Position numbers and translations under genes: made by a program
The notes under the pieces: generated by a model
Seen by the model: only the letters and a program-made list of their open reading frames with translations
Told to the model about the DNA's origin: nothing
Database searches by the model: none
Part shown: positions 16,015 through 25,037 of the stretch, in pieces
Layout: each line of letters opens with the position of its first letter
How positions within the stretch are numbered: the stretch's first letter is position 1
Assembly (NCBI RefSeq): GCF_946408925.1
Contig: NZ_CAMJUE010000005.1
Coordinates: 1-64,000, forward strand
Reading direction: 5' to 3'
DNA: 64,000 bases
Origin: an uncultured Methanobrevibacter sp.
Lineage (GTDB): Archaea; Methanobacteriota; Methanobacteria; Methanobacteriales; Methanobacteriaceae

Positions 16015-18929
16015 TACTTTTTAATTTTCAATGTTGTTTTAACATGTGAATTTAAATATTTGACAACAATAAAATATTTTCCCACTTTAAGATTTTTAAA
16101 AGTGACTTTAGCTATTCCCTGTTTATTTGTTTTTGCACTATAAGTTTTACCTTTGATTTTAAATGTAATCTTTTTTCCAACAATGGATTTTCCTTTAAAA
16201 GTTTTTAAAGCTGCAGAATAGGTGATTTTTCTAGATTTTTTCTTTGAGATATTCTTTGCCTTTAAAACATTTTTAACAGTAATTGTATTTTTTAGAGTCT
16301 TTCCATCACAGATAGTGTAGATATTATATTTTCCAGGGGCTAAACTAAATATTTTTGAAACATGACCGTTTTCATCACTTTTTATTGTATAAGATTTTCC
16401 ATTGATTTTCAAAACAACCTCAATTTCACTGCCCACAACACCATAATCATCTACAACCTTGAGCTTAAATTGTTCTTTGTCACCATAATCCACTATCAAA
16501 TTTTTATTATTCTCTACATTATAGTGATTTTCAACAATATCCAATGATAAATATTGATTATTAACATTTGCAGTTATGGAATTGAATTTTGGCATCAGAA
16601 CAGAATATTCTAATGAAGCATTTGAAATTAAAGATTGATAATTATTCAAATTAAAAACTACTTTGAAATTAGGTAAGATTTCAAGATTATCCAAATTATA
16701 ATAAATATTGTCTTTATTAATTACCTTATTAAAAGATACTAAAAAATCACATGATTTATACTGGATTAGTGGTGTCTGATTAATGAAATCCATTTGAATC
16801 CATGTGAAATTGTCAACAGCATTGAAATTAAATAATTTACTAAAATCAGGATTATTAACTCCCCACCAATTGTCTTTCAAGTTCAATTCATCCCATGTCT
16901 GATTAAATATTGAGAATCCGTTGGAATCATGATTATCATATATTATTGAGTGGGAAATTGTTGTAGTCCGTCTTGCAATTACTGCCCCGCCATCACCGTC
17001 GGCAGTATTATTTTCAAAAACAGATCCTGAAACTGTTAGATTACCTTTATTGTCAATTGCACCTCCGTTTCTTGTTGCCTTATTGAATGTAAAGTTTGAC
17101 TTGAGAATAATTAGTTTACCTCCATTATCAATAGCTCCTGCACCATATGCCTGATTTTTATCGAATACTGAGTTTTCAATAGTCATATCTCCACTATTGT
17201 CAATAGCACCTCCATAGCTTTTAGCCTTATTGGAAATGAATTGAGTATTGTTAATGTAGACATTTGCAAAGGAGTTAAAAATGCATCCCCCTTCATCTGA
17301 ACCTTTATTTAAACTAAAATTTGAATTTGATATGTTAACATCACCGGAAACTAGAAAAATTACGCCGTAACTTTTAGTAATCTCATTGCGGACAAACCTA
17401 GAATTGTTTATTTTTAAATCAGAAGTGGAATATATCGCAGCAGCCTGAGATGCTTTATTTAAATTAAATTCCGATTTTTCGATGTTGACATTACCCCGAT
17501 TAAATACTGCTCCCGCATTTTCGGCACTGTTGAAATTTAAATTAGAATTTATTAAAATTGATTCCCCTAAATTATAGATTGCCCCACCTTCATAAGCGGA
17601 ATTTTCGTTAAATTCAGTATTTTGAACTTTAACAATATTTTTATTATAAATTGAACCACCATAATAAGCAGAATTATTGTCAAACAATGCATATTGAGCT
17701 TCAAACTTATTCTTATTGTATACCGCACCACCGCAATAAGCGGAATTATTGTTAAATTTTGCATTTGAAATTTTGATATCCGCTAAACCGGCATAGATTC
17801 CCCCTCCATACTTTGCACCATTATCATTCAAAATAATATTTTTTAACACGGATGAATAGTCATACTCACAATATGATATTCCCCCTCCATAATTAGAAGC
17901 ATGGTTGTTGGTTAAATTAATGTTAGTCAATGTTAAAATGCCTCTTAAGATGCCGATTCCTCCGCCGTCATTTTCAGCAGAGTTATTGATTATTCGTGTG
18001 TCTTTAATTCTTAAATCTCCACCAACATCAACGAAAAATCCTCCACCATCAAATGCAGTATTATTTTCAACAATGCAATCATAGACCCTCATTCTGTACT
18101 GTGATATGAATAATCCTCCGCCCTGATAGCCTGTGTTATTAACTATGATTGAATCATGAACTGCACATTCACCCCAACTTTTAATTCCCCCACCTAAATG
18201 GCCTGCATAATTATTATAAAATTTAGACGTATAAATTATCATTTTTCCACGATTGTTATACACTCCCCCACCACGTTCCGAAGTGTTATTAAAAAAGATT
18301 GAATTGGCAACTATGAATTGTCCGAATCTATTGTAGATTGCCCCACCTTCATTTGCAGCATTATTGGTGAAAGTGGAGTTGTAAATGTTCAAGTCACAGT
18401 CATAGTTGTCAATTGCTGCACCCACAGCCGCCTTGTTATTATCAAATAATGAATTATAAACAGTTAATTTAGAACCTGTTGTTGTATGAACCGCACCGCC
18501 ATATGCATTATTATTTATAATAGTGAGATTGAATAGTGATAAAATTCCGCAATTATATATTGCTCCACCATCCCCATCGGAATGGCCGTTGGCCAATGTC
18601 AAATTGATTAAATCAACATTAACATTTGGAGACACTACAAAAATATTGGATTTATCACTTGCATTTAAAATAGCGTTTCTGCCATCAATTGTTATGTTCT
18701 TAGTGATTTTAATTGAGGATCCATTGCCCAAATAAGTTTTATTTTCCAGTTTTACGGAATCTCCAGGATTCGCATCATCAATTAAAACTTGAATTTGGTT
18801 AAAATTATAATCATCATTCTCATCAGTCATGTTATCATGAATAGTCAAATCATCTGCACTGACTGCATTAATAATACACATTGAAACGACAATAAAACAG
18901 AGAAATATTATAAAATGAGTTTTGGTTAT
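16014..18929 (-). CDS. adhesin-like beta-helix protein with apparent ATA start
   Basis: The protein is about 971 residues. GGAGGGG is followed after TTTAA by ATA ACC AAA, and from that ATA the frame encodes a complete signal peptide (I/M-TKTHFIIFLCFIVVS, then MCIINAVSA before DDL). The first in-frame ATG (18881) lies inside the hydrophobic core without a ribosome site, and a stop (TAA) lies two codons upstream of the ATA. No ATG, GTG or TTG fits better. The body is dozens of beta-helix turns ending in GGAIYN or GGGIY, like polymorphic outer-membrane protein repeats. It is followed by two Ig-like domains near the C-terminus ending HVKTTLKIKK. It is either started at AUA (poorly expressed) or a start-codon mutant. 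Confidence 0.75.
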   Translation of the reverse strand: MTKTHFIIFLCFIVVSMCIINAVSADDLTIHDNMTDENDDYNFNQIQVLIDDANPGDSVKLENKTYLGNGSSIKITKNITIDGRNAILNASDKSNIFVVSPNVNVDLINLTLANGHSDGDGGAIYNCGILSLFNLTIINNNAYGGAVHTTTGSKLTVYNSLFDNNKAAVGAAIDNYDCDLNIYNSTFTNNAANEGGAIYNRFGQFIVANSIFFNNTSERGGGVYNNRGKMIIYTSKFYNNYAGHLGGGIKSWGECAVHDSIIVNNTGYQGGGLFISQYRMRVYDCIVENNTAFDGGGFFVDVGGDLRIKDTRIINNSAENDGGGIGILRGILTLTNINLTNNHASNYGGGISYCEYDYSSVLKNIILNDNGAKYGGGIYAGLADIKISNAKFNNNSAYCGGAVYNKNKFEAQYALFDNNSAYYGGSIYNKNIVKVQNTEFNENSAYEGGAIYNLGESILINSNLNFNSAENAGAVFNRGNVNIEKSEFNLNKASQAAAIYSTSDLKINNSRFVRNEITKSYGVIFLVSGDVNISNSNFSLNKGSDEGGCIFNSFANVYINNTQFISNKAKSYGGAIDNSGDMTIENSVFDKNQAYGAGAIDNGGKLIILKSNFTFNKATRNGGAIDNKGNLTVSGSVFENNTADGDGGAVIARRTTTISHSIIYDNHDSNGFSIFNQTWDELNLKDNWWGVNNPDFSKLFNFNAVDNFTWIQMDFINQTPLIQYKSCDFLVSFNKVINKDNIYYNLDNLEILPNFKVVFNLNNYQSLISNASLEYSVLMPKFNSITANVNNQYLSLDIVENHYNVENNKNLIVDYGDKEQFKLKVVDDYGVVGSEIEVVLKINGKSYTIKSDENGHVSKIFSLAPGKYNIYTICDGKTLKNTITVKNVLKAKNISKKKSRKITYSAALKTFKGKSIVGKKITFKIKGKTYSAKTNKQGIAKVTFKNLKVGKYFIVVKYLNSHVKTTLKIKK

Positions 18930-18972
18930 TTAAACCCCTCCAATGAAAGAATCTAAAAAAAGAAAAGAATAA

Positions 18973-18993
18973 AAGTAATAAAAAATATTACTT
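18973..18993 (-). terminator. hairpin terminator after adhesin gene
   Basis: On the minus strand AAGTAATA-TTTTT-TATTACTT, a perfect 8-bp stem, is followed by TTATTCTTTTCTTTTTTT. It lies just beyond the stop of the 693-residue adhesin. Confidence 0.65.
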
Positions 18994-18995
18994 AT

Positions 18996-21077
18996 CTATT
19001 TTTTTACTGTAAGTTTAACAGTTTTTGTTGCTGCTTTGTAAGCTCCATCACCAGCAAAACTTACTTTTGCATTGAATTTGCCTTTTTTAGTAACTTTTAC
19101 TTTAATGGTAGCTACACCTTTAGCATTGGTTTTTGCTGAGAAAGTTTTACCATTTACTTTAATGGTAACTTTTTTATTAGCAACTGCTTTTCCTGCAGAT
19201 TTTAAAGTAACTTTAATTTTTTTAGCTTTTTTAACTTTTAAAGTTGCTTTTGCAGCAGTTAATGCAGTAGCTTTTTGATTAATAGTTATTTTACCAGTGC
19301 CAATAGATGCACCATAATCATCATCACCTATGAATGATACGGTAGCATAATGGGTTCCAGCACTTGCATAGCTTACAGGTAATCTTGCAACACCATTTGC
19401 ATCAGTAATAGCAGTTTTAGTTACTCCATCAATAATTACAGATACTGTTTTATTAACTAAAACACCTTCCATAGCATTTTTCAAAGTGATTTCTAAGTTT
19501 GCACTGTCACCTGCATTAGCAGTTAATGCTTTAACAGTGATTACAGTTCCGATAAGAGTATCTTGTGATGAAGTTAAGAAAGCGGAAGATTCACTTGAAG
19601 CTAATTTATCGGTTCCAGCAAAAGTGATGTTTACAGATTCACCGGATTTACCTACAACAGTAAATATACCGTTTTCATCAGTTTCAGTGGAATTAGATAC
19701 TTCGCCGATTTTATAATTTATGGTTTCACCTGCTAATGCTTTACCATTAATATCTGTTAATTCACAAGTTAAAACAAGACCATTAATGTCAACTATTTTA
19801 ATAATTGTAGGAGCAAGGGCACCTTTAGGAATTATTGTATTACCATCTTCAGTTCCCCAGTTGGTGTTCCAGTAGATTACAGATTTAGCACCGTTTAAAT
19901 CGTTTCCGGTTACATTAATAACACCAGTAGGGTTGAGGTCTGAACCTCTACTTAATATATGTAAAAGTACAACACTTTGAGCATCCACACCAGTTGGAAC
20001 TGTTATTTTGTTACCTGTTACTTTTACATCACCCATTTCACTTGGATATCCGTGTGCAGCGTTACCTGCTTCAGCAGCGATTAATACATTATTATTTACA
20101 GCTGTGAATTCATTGTCAGTGATTGCAATAACATCAGCAGCCTTTTGGATACTTATAATTGGTAATTTAGTCCATTCAACGTATTCTCCATGGTTATCTA
20201 ACTCTTTGTAGTAACCAACATTGATGAATCTGTTACCTTTAATGGTGGTTCCTCCAGTTGAAGCTCCACCGAAGTAAATAGCATATGCATTTCCATTGAA
20301 TGTATTATTATAGATATATGCATTTCCAGAATTTGAAGCCATGGATATAGCATCAAGCATTGGTCCTTCAAATGTATTATTAATAATTTGAGGTCTTAAT
20401 GATCCCATTATACCAATAGCTTTGGTACCTTTTTCGACATTTACTGTAGGGTCATTTCTCAAGTAGTTTGCAATTCCATAGAAGTAACTATTTTTAACTG
20501 TCACATCATTGGATTGAGCCTGGATTCTTACTCCATGGTTGAAGTTGATGAAACTACAATTGTCAACTACACCATTAGCCGCCCTTTGGAAGTGAATACC
20601 CCATCCTTTGATCTCATTCGCATTTTTTGTTGCATTATCATAATATGTCAAAACACTATTAGGATTTGTATCTACAAATTTAATTCCTTGGAAAGTTACA
20701 CCATTAGCGGAAACATGGAAGATACCGTTTCCAGGTCCTCCCCATCCTTTAATTTCAGTATTACCATTACCTTTGATAATAAGATTATTTACACCCACTT
20801 CAATGGTAGCATTTCCTACATCATATGAAGCGTGATCAGATAAATCAACAGTGTCTCCTTCTGTAGAACAGGTAATTGCTTTTTGGATAGCGTCAGCACT
20901 ATTGGTTTCTGGTTTGATGGTGCTTGCGATTACATCAGCATCATCTGAAGGAAGTGAAACTTCATCTACAGTTTCATCAGTTGCAACAACCTCAGTTGCC
21001 TCTTCAGCAGAAACTGCACTAACAGAAACTGCAATTAAAAGAACTAAGAATAAAGACAATAAAATCTTTTTATTCAT
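18996..21077 (-). CDS. adhesin-like protein, beta-helix with Ig-like tail
   Basis: The protein is 693 residues. The signal peptide is KILLSLFLVLLIAVSVSAVSA, followed by an acidic, threonine-rich linker. A beta-helix spans about residues 60-430 (for example NDVTVKNSYFYGIANYLRN). Three Ig-like modules then follow, the last being KATLKVKKAKKIKVTLKSAG to the C-terminal KTVKLTVKK, which is very lysine-rich. GGAG precedes the ATG by 8 bases, so this neighbour of the two ATA-start adhesins has a normal start. No membrane anchor is seen; the basic C-terminus may bind the wall. It is secreted and likely adhesive. Confidence 0.85.
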   Translation of the reverse strand: MNKKILLSLFLVLLIAVSVSAVSAEEATEVVATDETVDEVSLPSDDADVIASTIKPETNSADAIQKAITCSTEGDTVDLSDHASYDVGNATIEVGVNNLIIKGNGNTEIKGWGGPGNGIFHVSANGVTFQGIKFVDTNPNSVLTYYDNATKNANEIKGWGIHFQRAANGVVDNCSFINFNHGVRIQAQSNDVTVKNSYFYGIANYLRNDPTVNVEKGTKAIGIMGSLRPQIINNTFEGPMLDAISMASNSGNAYIYNNTFNGNAYAIYFGGASTGGTTIKGNRFINVGYYKELDNHGEYVEWTKLPIISIQKAADVIAITDNEFTAVNNNVLIAAEAGNAAHGYPSEMGDVKVTGNKITVPTGVDAQSVVLLHILSRGSDLNPTGVINVTGNDLNGAKSVIYWNTNWGTEDGNTIIPKGALAPTIIKIVDINGLVLTCELTDINGKALAGETINYKIGEVSNSTETDENGIFTVVGKSGESVNITFAGTDKLASSESSAFLTSSQDTLIGTVITVKALTANAGDSANLEITLKNAMEGVLVNKTVSVIIDGVTKTAITDANGVARLPVSYASAGTHYATVSFIGDDDYGASIGTGKITINQKATALTAAKATLKVKKAKKIKVTLKSAGKAVANKKVTIKVNGKTFSAKTNAKGVATIKVKVTKKGKFNAKVSFAGDGAYKAATKTVKLTVKK

Positions 21078-21093
21078 TATTTTTTCTCCTTAA

Positions 21094-21456
21094 TTTAATA
21101 ATTATTATACAAATATTCAAATGCCAATTATTATTTTTTACAAGGCATATTTGATATTAGTACGAATAATATATTTAGTCGAAATGCAATATAAATCTTA
21201 TCGTTTATCGACAAAAAATTAAATAATTAAAAACGAATAAAATAATAAATTAAAAACTAAAAAATAAGTTTTAACGTTAAAAAAATAATTTAAAATTAAA
21301 AATAATAATTATAAATATATAACACTATTTAATTAATTAAATAATAGATTTTTATTAATGAATAAAATTTCAAAACGAAAACAATATTGTTTCATTATAA
21401 ACATTATTAAATATCATTAAATTCAAAACTATTATTATCAAAACACTCCAAAGGAG
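21094..21456. promoter_or_regulatory. divergent adhesin intergenic region
   Basis: This very AT-rich stretch separates two divergently read adhesin genes and must hold both promoters. TATA-like runs are many (for instance near 21308-21320 for the plus-strand gene and near 21165-21175 for the minus-strand gene), so no single box can be named. A near-repeat of TTATCG/TTATCGAC lies at about 21198-21212. The ideal ribosome site AGGAGGTGA of the plus-strand gene ends at 21460. No other gene is seen. Confidence 0.4.
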
Positions 21457-21465
21457 GTGAAAAAA

Positions 21466-23052
21466 ATAAAAAAGACATATTTAATTATCCTAATAATTTT
21501 CATCTTTGCTATCGGCTCAGTCAATGCAATAGATTCAGATTCGAGCTTAAACAAAATCGATTTAACTTCAACCGAATTAAACCAAAAAAACAATAGTGTT
21601 GAAGAAGTTGCTTCGTTTGATTTAGAATCTGAAATCAATGATGCCGAAGATGGTGATGAAATACTTATTGAACCAGGAACATACAAAATCCATGATATGC
21701 TAATTACAAAAAGCATTACATTGCAGGGAAATGGAAACCCAAGGGACATCATCATTGACGGCGAGCAAAAATCAAGCATTTTTCTCATCAGAAATGATGA
21801 AGTTCATGTGACCTTCAAGAATATTACATTCATCAATGCCAACATTATAGGATTTGGAGGTGCAATATCAATGGAAACCGGACATGTATACGTGGATAAC
21901 TGCATATTTGCAAACAATACTGCCAGTGTAAATGCCGGAGGAATCTCCAACTATGGTAATGAAAACACAAGAGGATATCTGCTTGTAAACAACTCATTAT
22001 TTATTAACAATCATGGCGACCATGATGGAGGTGCAATAACTACCTGCTATGCTGATTCATACATCTATAATACTGTTTTTATTAACAACTCCGCTCACAG
22101 AGACGGTGGGGCGATACGCGTAAGCGTTGCAGGATATGGAAATGTTGAGGACTGTATTTTCATGTTCAATCATGCTGATGAATGGGGCGGCGCATATTAC
22201 AGCTGGTCAGGCACTTCAGATATCAACAGATGCATCTTTTTAAACAATACTGCAGGAACAAATGGAGGAGCAGTGATGGTTTCAGGAGATTTGAATCTGG
22301 AAAATTCAATTATCATGAATAATAATGGTGGAGAAACTGGAGGATCATTCTACATTCAACAGCCAATGTATGATGCCACCACCAAAATAAATGTACACAA
22401 TAATCTGATAACCAATAATACATCTCCTTATGGTAAAGAGATATTTATCAAATGGAACGATACAAAACATTTATTCACAAAGTTTGATGACAATGATTGG
22501 GGAGATGAAGACCCCAATGACCCGTCTGTAATCGATCCGGACAAGGTAACAAGCAGAAGTAAAGTCACATCAACAATCAAATCCAATTTGTTGAATATTT
22601 TAAATCTAGGTCTTTTAACAAAATATGCAGACCTGCTTGACCCATATTTCCCAGAAGATTATCTTGATAATATCAAAAACGGATTAAACAATACTAATGA
22701 AAATGAAAAAAATAAAAAGGAACCTAAAACTGTTTCAAGTAAGAATCTAGAAAAATTTAATGGAGATTTAACTTCTAAAAATCCATTGAAATCCGATGCA
22801 GATAGCAGAAAAATAAACACTGCCACATCAAATATCAATTCTCCACAGGTTAGTGAAGCCACATCAAACAGTCAAGTTGCCATTGGAAATTCAACAACTC
22901 ATGGAGAAAATGATAATGCATATGAGATAAATGAACATGAATCTGTGGCAAAACAGTCCAGTGTAGATTATAAAATGTTTATTGCAATATTATCATTAGC
23001 ATTAATATTATTGGCAATTGGTTATAGGAGAGAAAAAAAGATGAGTAAATAG
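21466..23052 (+). CDS. membrane-anchored adhesin-like protein with apparent ATA start
   Basis: The protein is about 528 residues. A full-length Shine-Dalgarno site AGGAGGTGA is followed by five A's and then ATA AAA AAG ACA, encoding the signal peptide (I/M)KKTYLIILIIFIFAIGSVNA. The only upstream alternative, a GTG, lies inside the Shine-Dalgarno site itself and has none of its own. The body (residues about 40-330) is beta-helix with GGAI-type turns (FGGAISMETGHVYVDN, GGAITTCYADSYIYN). A polar linker follows, and the C-terminus is a membrane helix and basic tail (MFIAILSLALILLAIGYRREKK). It is the second gene here with ATA exactly where ATG belongs. Confidence 0.75.
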   Translation: MKKTYLIILIIFIFAIGSVNAIDSDSSLNKIDLTSTELNQKNNSVEEVASFDLESEINDAEDGDEILIEPGTYKIHDMLITKSITLQGNGNPRDIIIDGEQKSSIFLIRNDEVHVTFKNITFINANIIGFGGAISMETGHVYVDNCIFANNTASVNAGGISNYGNENTRGYLLVNNSLFINNHGDHDGGAITTCYADSYIYNTVFINNSAHRDGGAIRVSVAGYGNVEDCIFMFNHADEWGGAYYSWSGTSDINRCIFLNNTAGTNGGAVMVSGDLNLENSIIMNNNGGETGGSFYIQQPMYDATTKINVHNNLITNNTSPYGKEIFIKWNDTKHLFTKFDDNDWGDEDPNDPSVIDPDKVTSRSKVTSTIKSNLLNILNLGLLTKYADLLDPYFPEDYLDNIKNGLNNTNENEKNKKEPKTVSSKNLEKFNGDLTSKNPLKSDADSRKINTATSNINSPQVSEATSNSQVAIGNSTTHGENDNAYEINEHESVAKQSSVDYKMFIAILSLALILLAIGYRREKKMSK

Positions 23053-23065
23053 CACTGCTATTTAC
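23045..23065. terminator. bidirectional hairpin between convergent genes
   Basis: GTAAATAGC-ACT-GCTATTTAC is a perfect 9-bp stem that overlaps the adhesin stop codon. It lies seven bases from the stop of the convergent DUF3021 gene. T-rich sequence follows on the plus strand (CTATTTTTTTATTT), so it may end both transcripts. Confidence 0.65.
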
Positions 23066-23489
23066 CATTCACTATTTTTTTATTTAAGTTGCGGGCAAGC
23101 AGGTAATAGTAAATGTAAAAACCGAACCAGAATATTGCGGCAAATACACATGCAATTGCAATCCAGATTACAATTGGCCCTATTCCCAAATCAACAGGCA
23201 TCCATTTTAAGTATATTGCAACTAAAAACAATACTGTCATTCCAATACCCATCTGGAAGATTATCTGAAACGGCAAAGCCAAATCCTCTTTTTCATATAT
23301 CAATCCGGTTAATGAAAAACCCCATCCTGCAACTATACAACCCAAGAACAGGTTAACAATATCAGTTCCTGAAAAAGTGATATTTTGAGGACCTGCCTGA
23401 AGAGAAATCAAAACTGCAACAAGCAGCCCTATAAAACAACCGACAAAGGCACCTAATGCCAAGCTTTCTATTATATCCGTGAATTTCAT
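23058..23489 (-). CDS. DUF3021-type four-helix membrane protein
   Basis: This 143-residue protein has four predicted membrane helices. It includes ESLALGAFVGCFIGLLVAV at the N-terminus and IWIAIACVFAAIFWFGFYIYYYL at the C-terminus, the outline of DUF3021 proteins. In Firmicutes, DUF3021 genes sit directly beside LytTR regulators, where the membrane protein modulates or is controlled by the regulator. Here it is the last gene of a three-gene unit, 9 bases after the LytTR gene. The sequence itself does not show a ligand site. Confidence 0.75.
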   Translation of the reverse strand: MKFTDIIESLALGAFVGCFIGLLVAVLISLQAGPQNITFSGTDIVNLFLGCIVAGWGFSLTGLIYEKEDLALPFQIIFQMGIGMTVLFLVAIYLKWMPVDLGIGPIVIWIAIACVFAAIFWFGFYIYYYLLARNLNKKIVNGK

Positions 23490-23497
23490 TTAATCAC

Positions 23498-23938
23498 CTA
23501 CAAATCCAATGCATTTTTAAAATCAGGCAAGTATTTTCTTGAGATATTGTCCTTCAAACCATTTTTCAACTGTATAAACATCATTCCCTTAAGTGAAGGC
23601 GCAACTCTTTCAACCTTTTTCAGGTTAATTATTGTTGTTTTTGAAATTCTAACGAAATCACCTGTCAGACTCTCTTCAATTTGATACAACGGCTTTTTGA
23701 TTATGTACTCATTAGTTTGTGTAAAAACCTTCACCTGTTTTTCTTCAACCCTAAACATGAAAATATCCTTCAACTCCAGAAGAGTGATGTCAGAACCCTT
23801 TTTGACAGCCAACATGTCCTTTTGATCGTCACTTTCCAAAATATTAATCGCTTTGGATATATTGTCTGTCAGCTCATCAGTATGTATATCTGCATAAGGC
23901 TCTTCAATATCTCTTGAAACAAACAAATTTACCTTCAT
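23498..23938 (-). CDS. LytTR-domain transcriptional regulator
   Basis: The protein is 146 residues. The C-terminal half (about 50-146) is a LytTR DNA-binding domain: DITLLELKDIFMFRVEEKQV, then FVRISKTTIINLKKVERV, then the closing IQLKNGLKDNISRKYLPDFK. No receiver domain is present; the N-terminal 45 residues are short and acidic. LytTR proteins are common in Firmicutes and rare in archaea, and the gene order regulator-DUF3021 is the bacterial one, so transfer from gut Firmicutes is likely. It lies 3 bases after the 2TM gene. A tandem repeat in the promoter region is a candidate own target. Confidence 0.88.
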   Translation of the reverse strand: MKVNLFVSRDIEEPYADIHTDELTDNISKAINILESDDQKDMLAVKKGSDITLLELKDIFMFRVEEKQVKVFTQTNEYIIKKPLYQIEESLTGDFVRISKTTIINLKKVERVAPSLKGMMFIQLKNGLKDNISRKYLPDFKNALDL

Positions 23939-23941
23939 AAT

Positions 23942-24220
23942 TTAATTCCTTAATTTTTCCATTTCCTCTTGGATTTTACGTTCCCTGTAACTTTCACTAT
24001 CAAAATCATCAATGAACACATATGCCTTTAAAAAGTCAGCAATGACTCCAATACCCCAGAAAAATACCGGAAACATTACCCACCAGAACTCGGGTGAGAA
24101 TAAGCCATTGATGATGGCCAGTATTGCATTAACAATAATGTATGCTTTCAAGTTTCTATAGAATTTAATTTTTAAGTTTACCCTTTCTTCAGCTCTTGCC
24201 CTTAAATTGTCATTCATCAT
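23942..24220 (-). CDS. 2TM-domain protein
   Basis: This 92-residue protein contains the pattern RAEERVNLKIKFYRNLKAYI, then a membrane helix, FWWVMFPVFFWGIGVIADF as second helix, and a charged C-terminal helix ending in EEMEKL. This is the 2TM domain often found at the N-terminus of, or beside, LytTR histidine-kinase and regulator systems. It is the first gene of the LytTR operon. A role as small membrane sensor or partner of the regulator is inferred from context. Confidence 0.75.
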   Translation of the reverse strand: MMNDNLRARAEERVNLKIKFYRNLKAYIIVNAILAIINGLFSPEFWWVMFPVFFWGIGVIADFLKAYVFIDDFDSESYRERKIQEEMEKLRN

Positions 24221-24255
24221 TATCGCCTTTTTAATCGATAATAATACTTAGTAAA

Positions 24256-24317
24256 ATTATATATAAATGGATAGTTATCAACTTTACCAAGATGCATAAT
24301 ATGATTGCCAAGATGCA
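24256..24317 (-). promoter_or_regulatory. promoter and tandem operator candidate of LytTR operon
   Basis: A minus-strand TATA box ATTTATATATAAT (24256-24268) lies about 36 bases before the first ATG. Upstream of it the 10-mer CCAAGATGCA occurs twice (24287-24296 and 24308-24317) with starts exactly 21 bases apart, two turns of the helix. LytTR regulators bind pairs of direct repeats at about this spacing, so this is a likely autoregulatory site. The repeat itself does not match the best-known bacterial LytTR consensus. Confidence 0.6.
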
Positions 24318-24338
24318 AAAAATAGAAGTTAAAAGTGA

Positions 24339-25037
24339 CTATAATACAGCCACCAAATAATATAATATTGAAGTTACTGCCGGAACTGTCAGGTTATCTA
24401 TTCCACCATAGCTGAACGCTTCACATATTGTTGCAACCGCCGAAATCATTATAATATTTACCAGATTGAATTCAGGCATTGTACAGCCAATGGATGTGAA
24501 AACCATCCATACAAATACGCTCATTACAGTTGTAATTACAAACATAGTAAGGGAGCCTTCAAGGGATTTTGTACCACCGAAGATGGTGTATTTGACCTTA
24601 CCGAATTTCTGACCTATAAGCGCTGCAAATCCGTCACCATAAACCATTGGAACAATTGCCAGTGCCACAATCCAGATAAAGAATTTTGGATCGTTTGCCG
24701 GTGAAATGATTGCAAATACTGCAATCAGCACTGTCCATATTCCTGCATAGAAGAATAATCCCAGTGCATGACCAGATTCAGTTACGCTGTTTTCTATTTT
24801 TATCGGAGAGTATTCTGTTAGGAAGAACAGCACTATTGTAATCGGCAGTGTTAAAAACCATACCATCACCCAGGGGTCTGAGAAAAATGGCATGGCAAAT
24901 ATCATGTTACCTACCATGATATGTAGAAATTTACGTGAAACTTCAGGCCGTGTCTTTAAAACCATTTCGGCTACTACGAAAATGACTGCAACATAAACAT
25001 ATACGATGATTAATGCAAGGATATCAGAGAATATCAT
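24339..25037 (-). CDS. phytol/dolichol-kinase-like membrane protein
   Basis: This 232-residue protein has six to seven membrane helices. Landmarks are SRKFLHIMVGNMIF in the second helix region and MVYGDGFAALIGQKFGKVKY, then GGTKSLEGSLTMF. The GDG..A..G..G and K(S)LEGS motifs are those of the CTP-dependent phytol kinase (VTE5), dolichol kinase and CDP-diglyceride synthase group. It overlaps the stop of the tocopherol-cyclase-like gene (TGATG), so the two are translated together. A prenyl-alcohol or lipid kinase is the most likely role; a cytidylyltransferase remains possible. Confidence 0.75.
   Translation of the reverse strand: MIFSDILALIIVYVYVAVIFVVAEMVLKTRPEVSRKFLHIMVGNMIFAMPFFSDPWVMVWFLTLPITIVLFFLTEYSPIKIENSVTESGHALGLFFYAGIWTVLIAVFAIISPANDPKFFIWIVALAIVPMVYGDGFAALIGQKFGKVKYTIFGGTKSLEGSLTMFVITTVMSVFVWMVFTSIGCTMPEFNLVNIIMISAVATICEAFSYGGIDNLTVPAVTSILYYLVAVL

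Noticed and set aside
9403-24241. Recurring ATCGAT/TATCGATA words in several upstream regions (9403, 15891, 24232, also 2868)
   Set aside because: A palindromic six-mer this AT-rich is expected many times by chance in 64 kb, and the flanks do not agree, so no common operator can be claimed.
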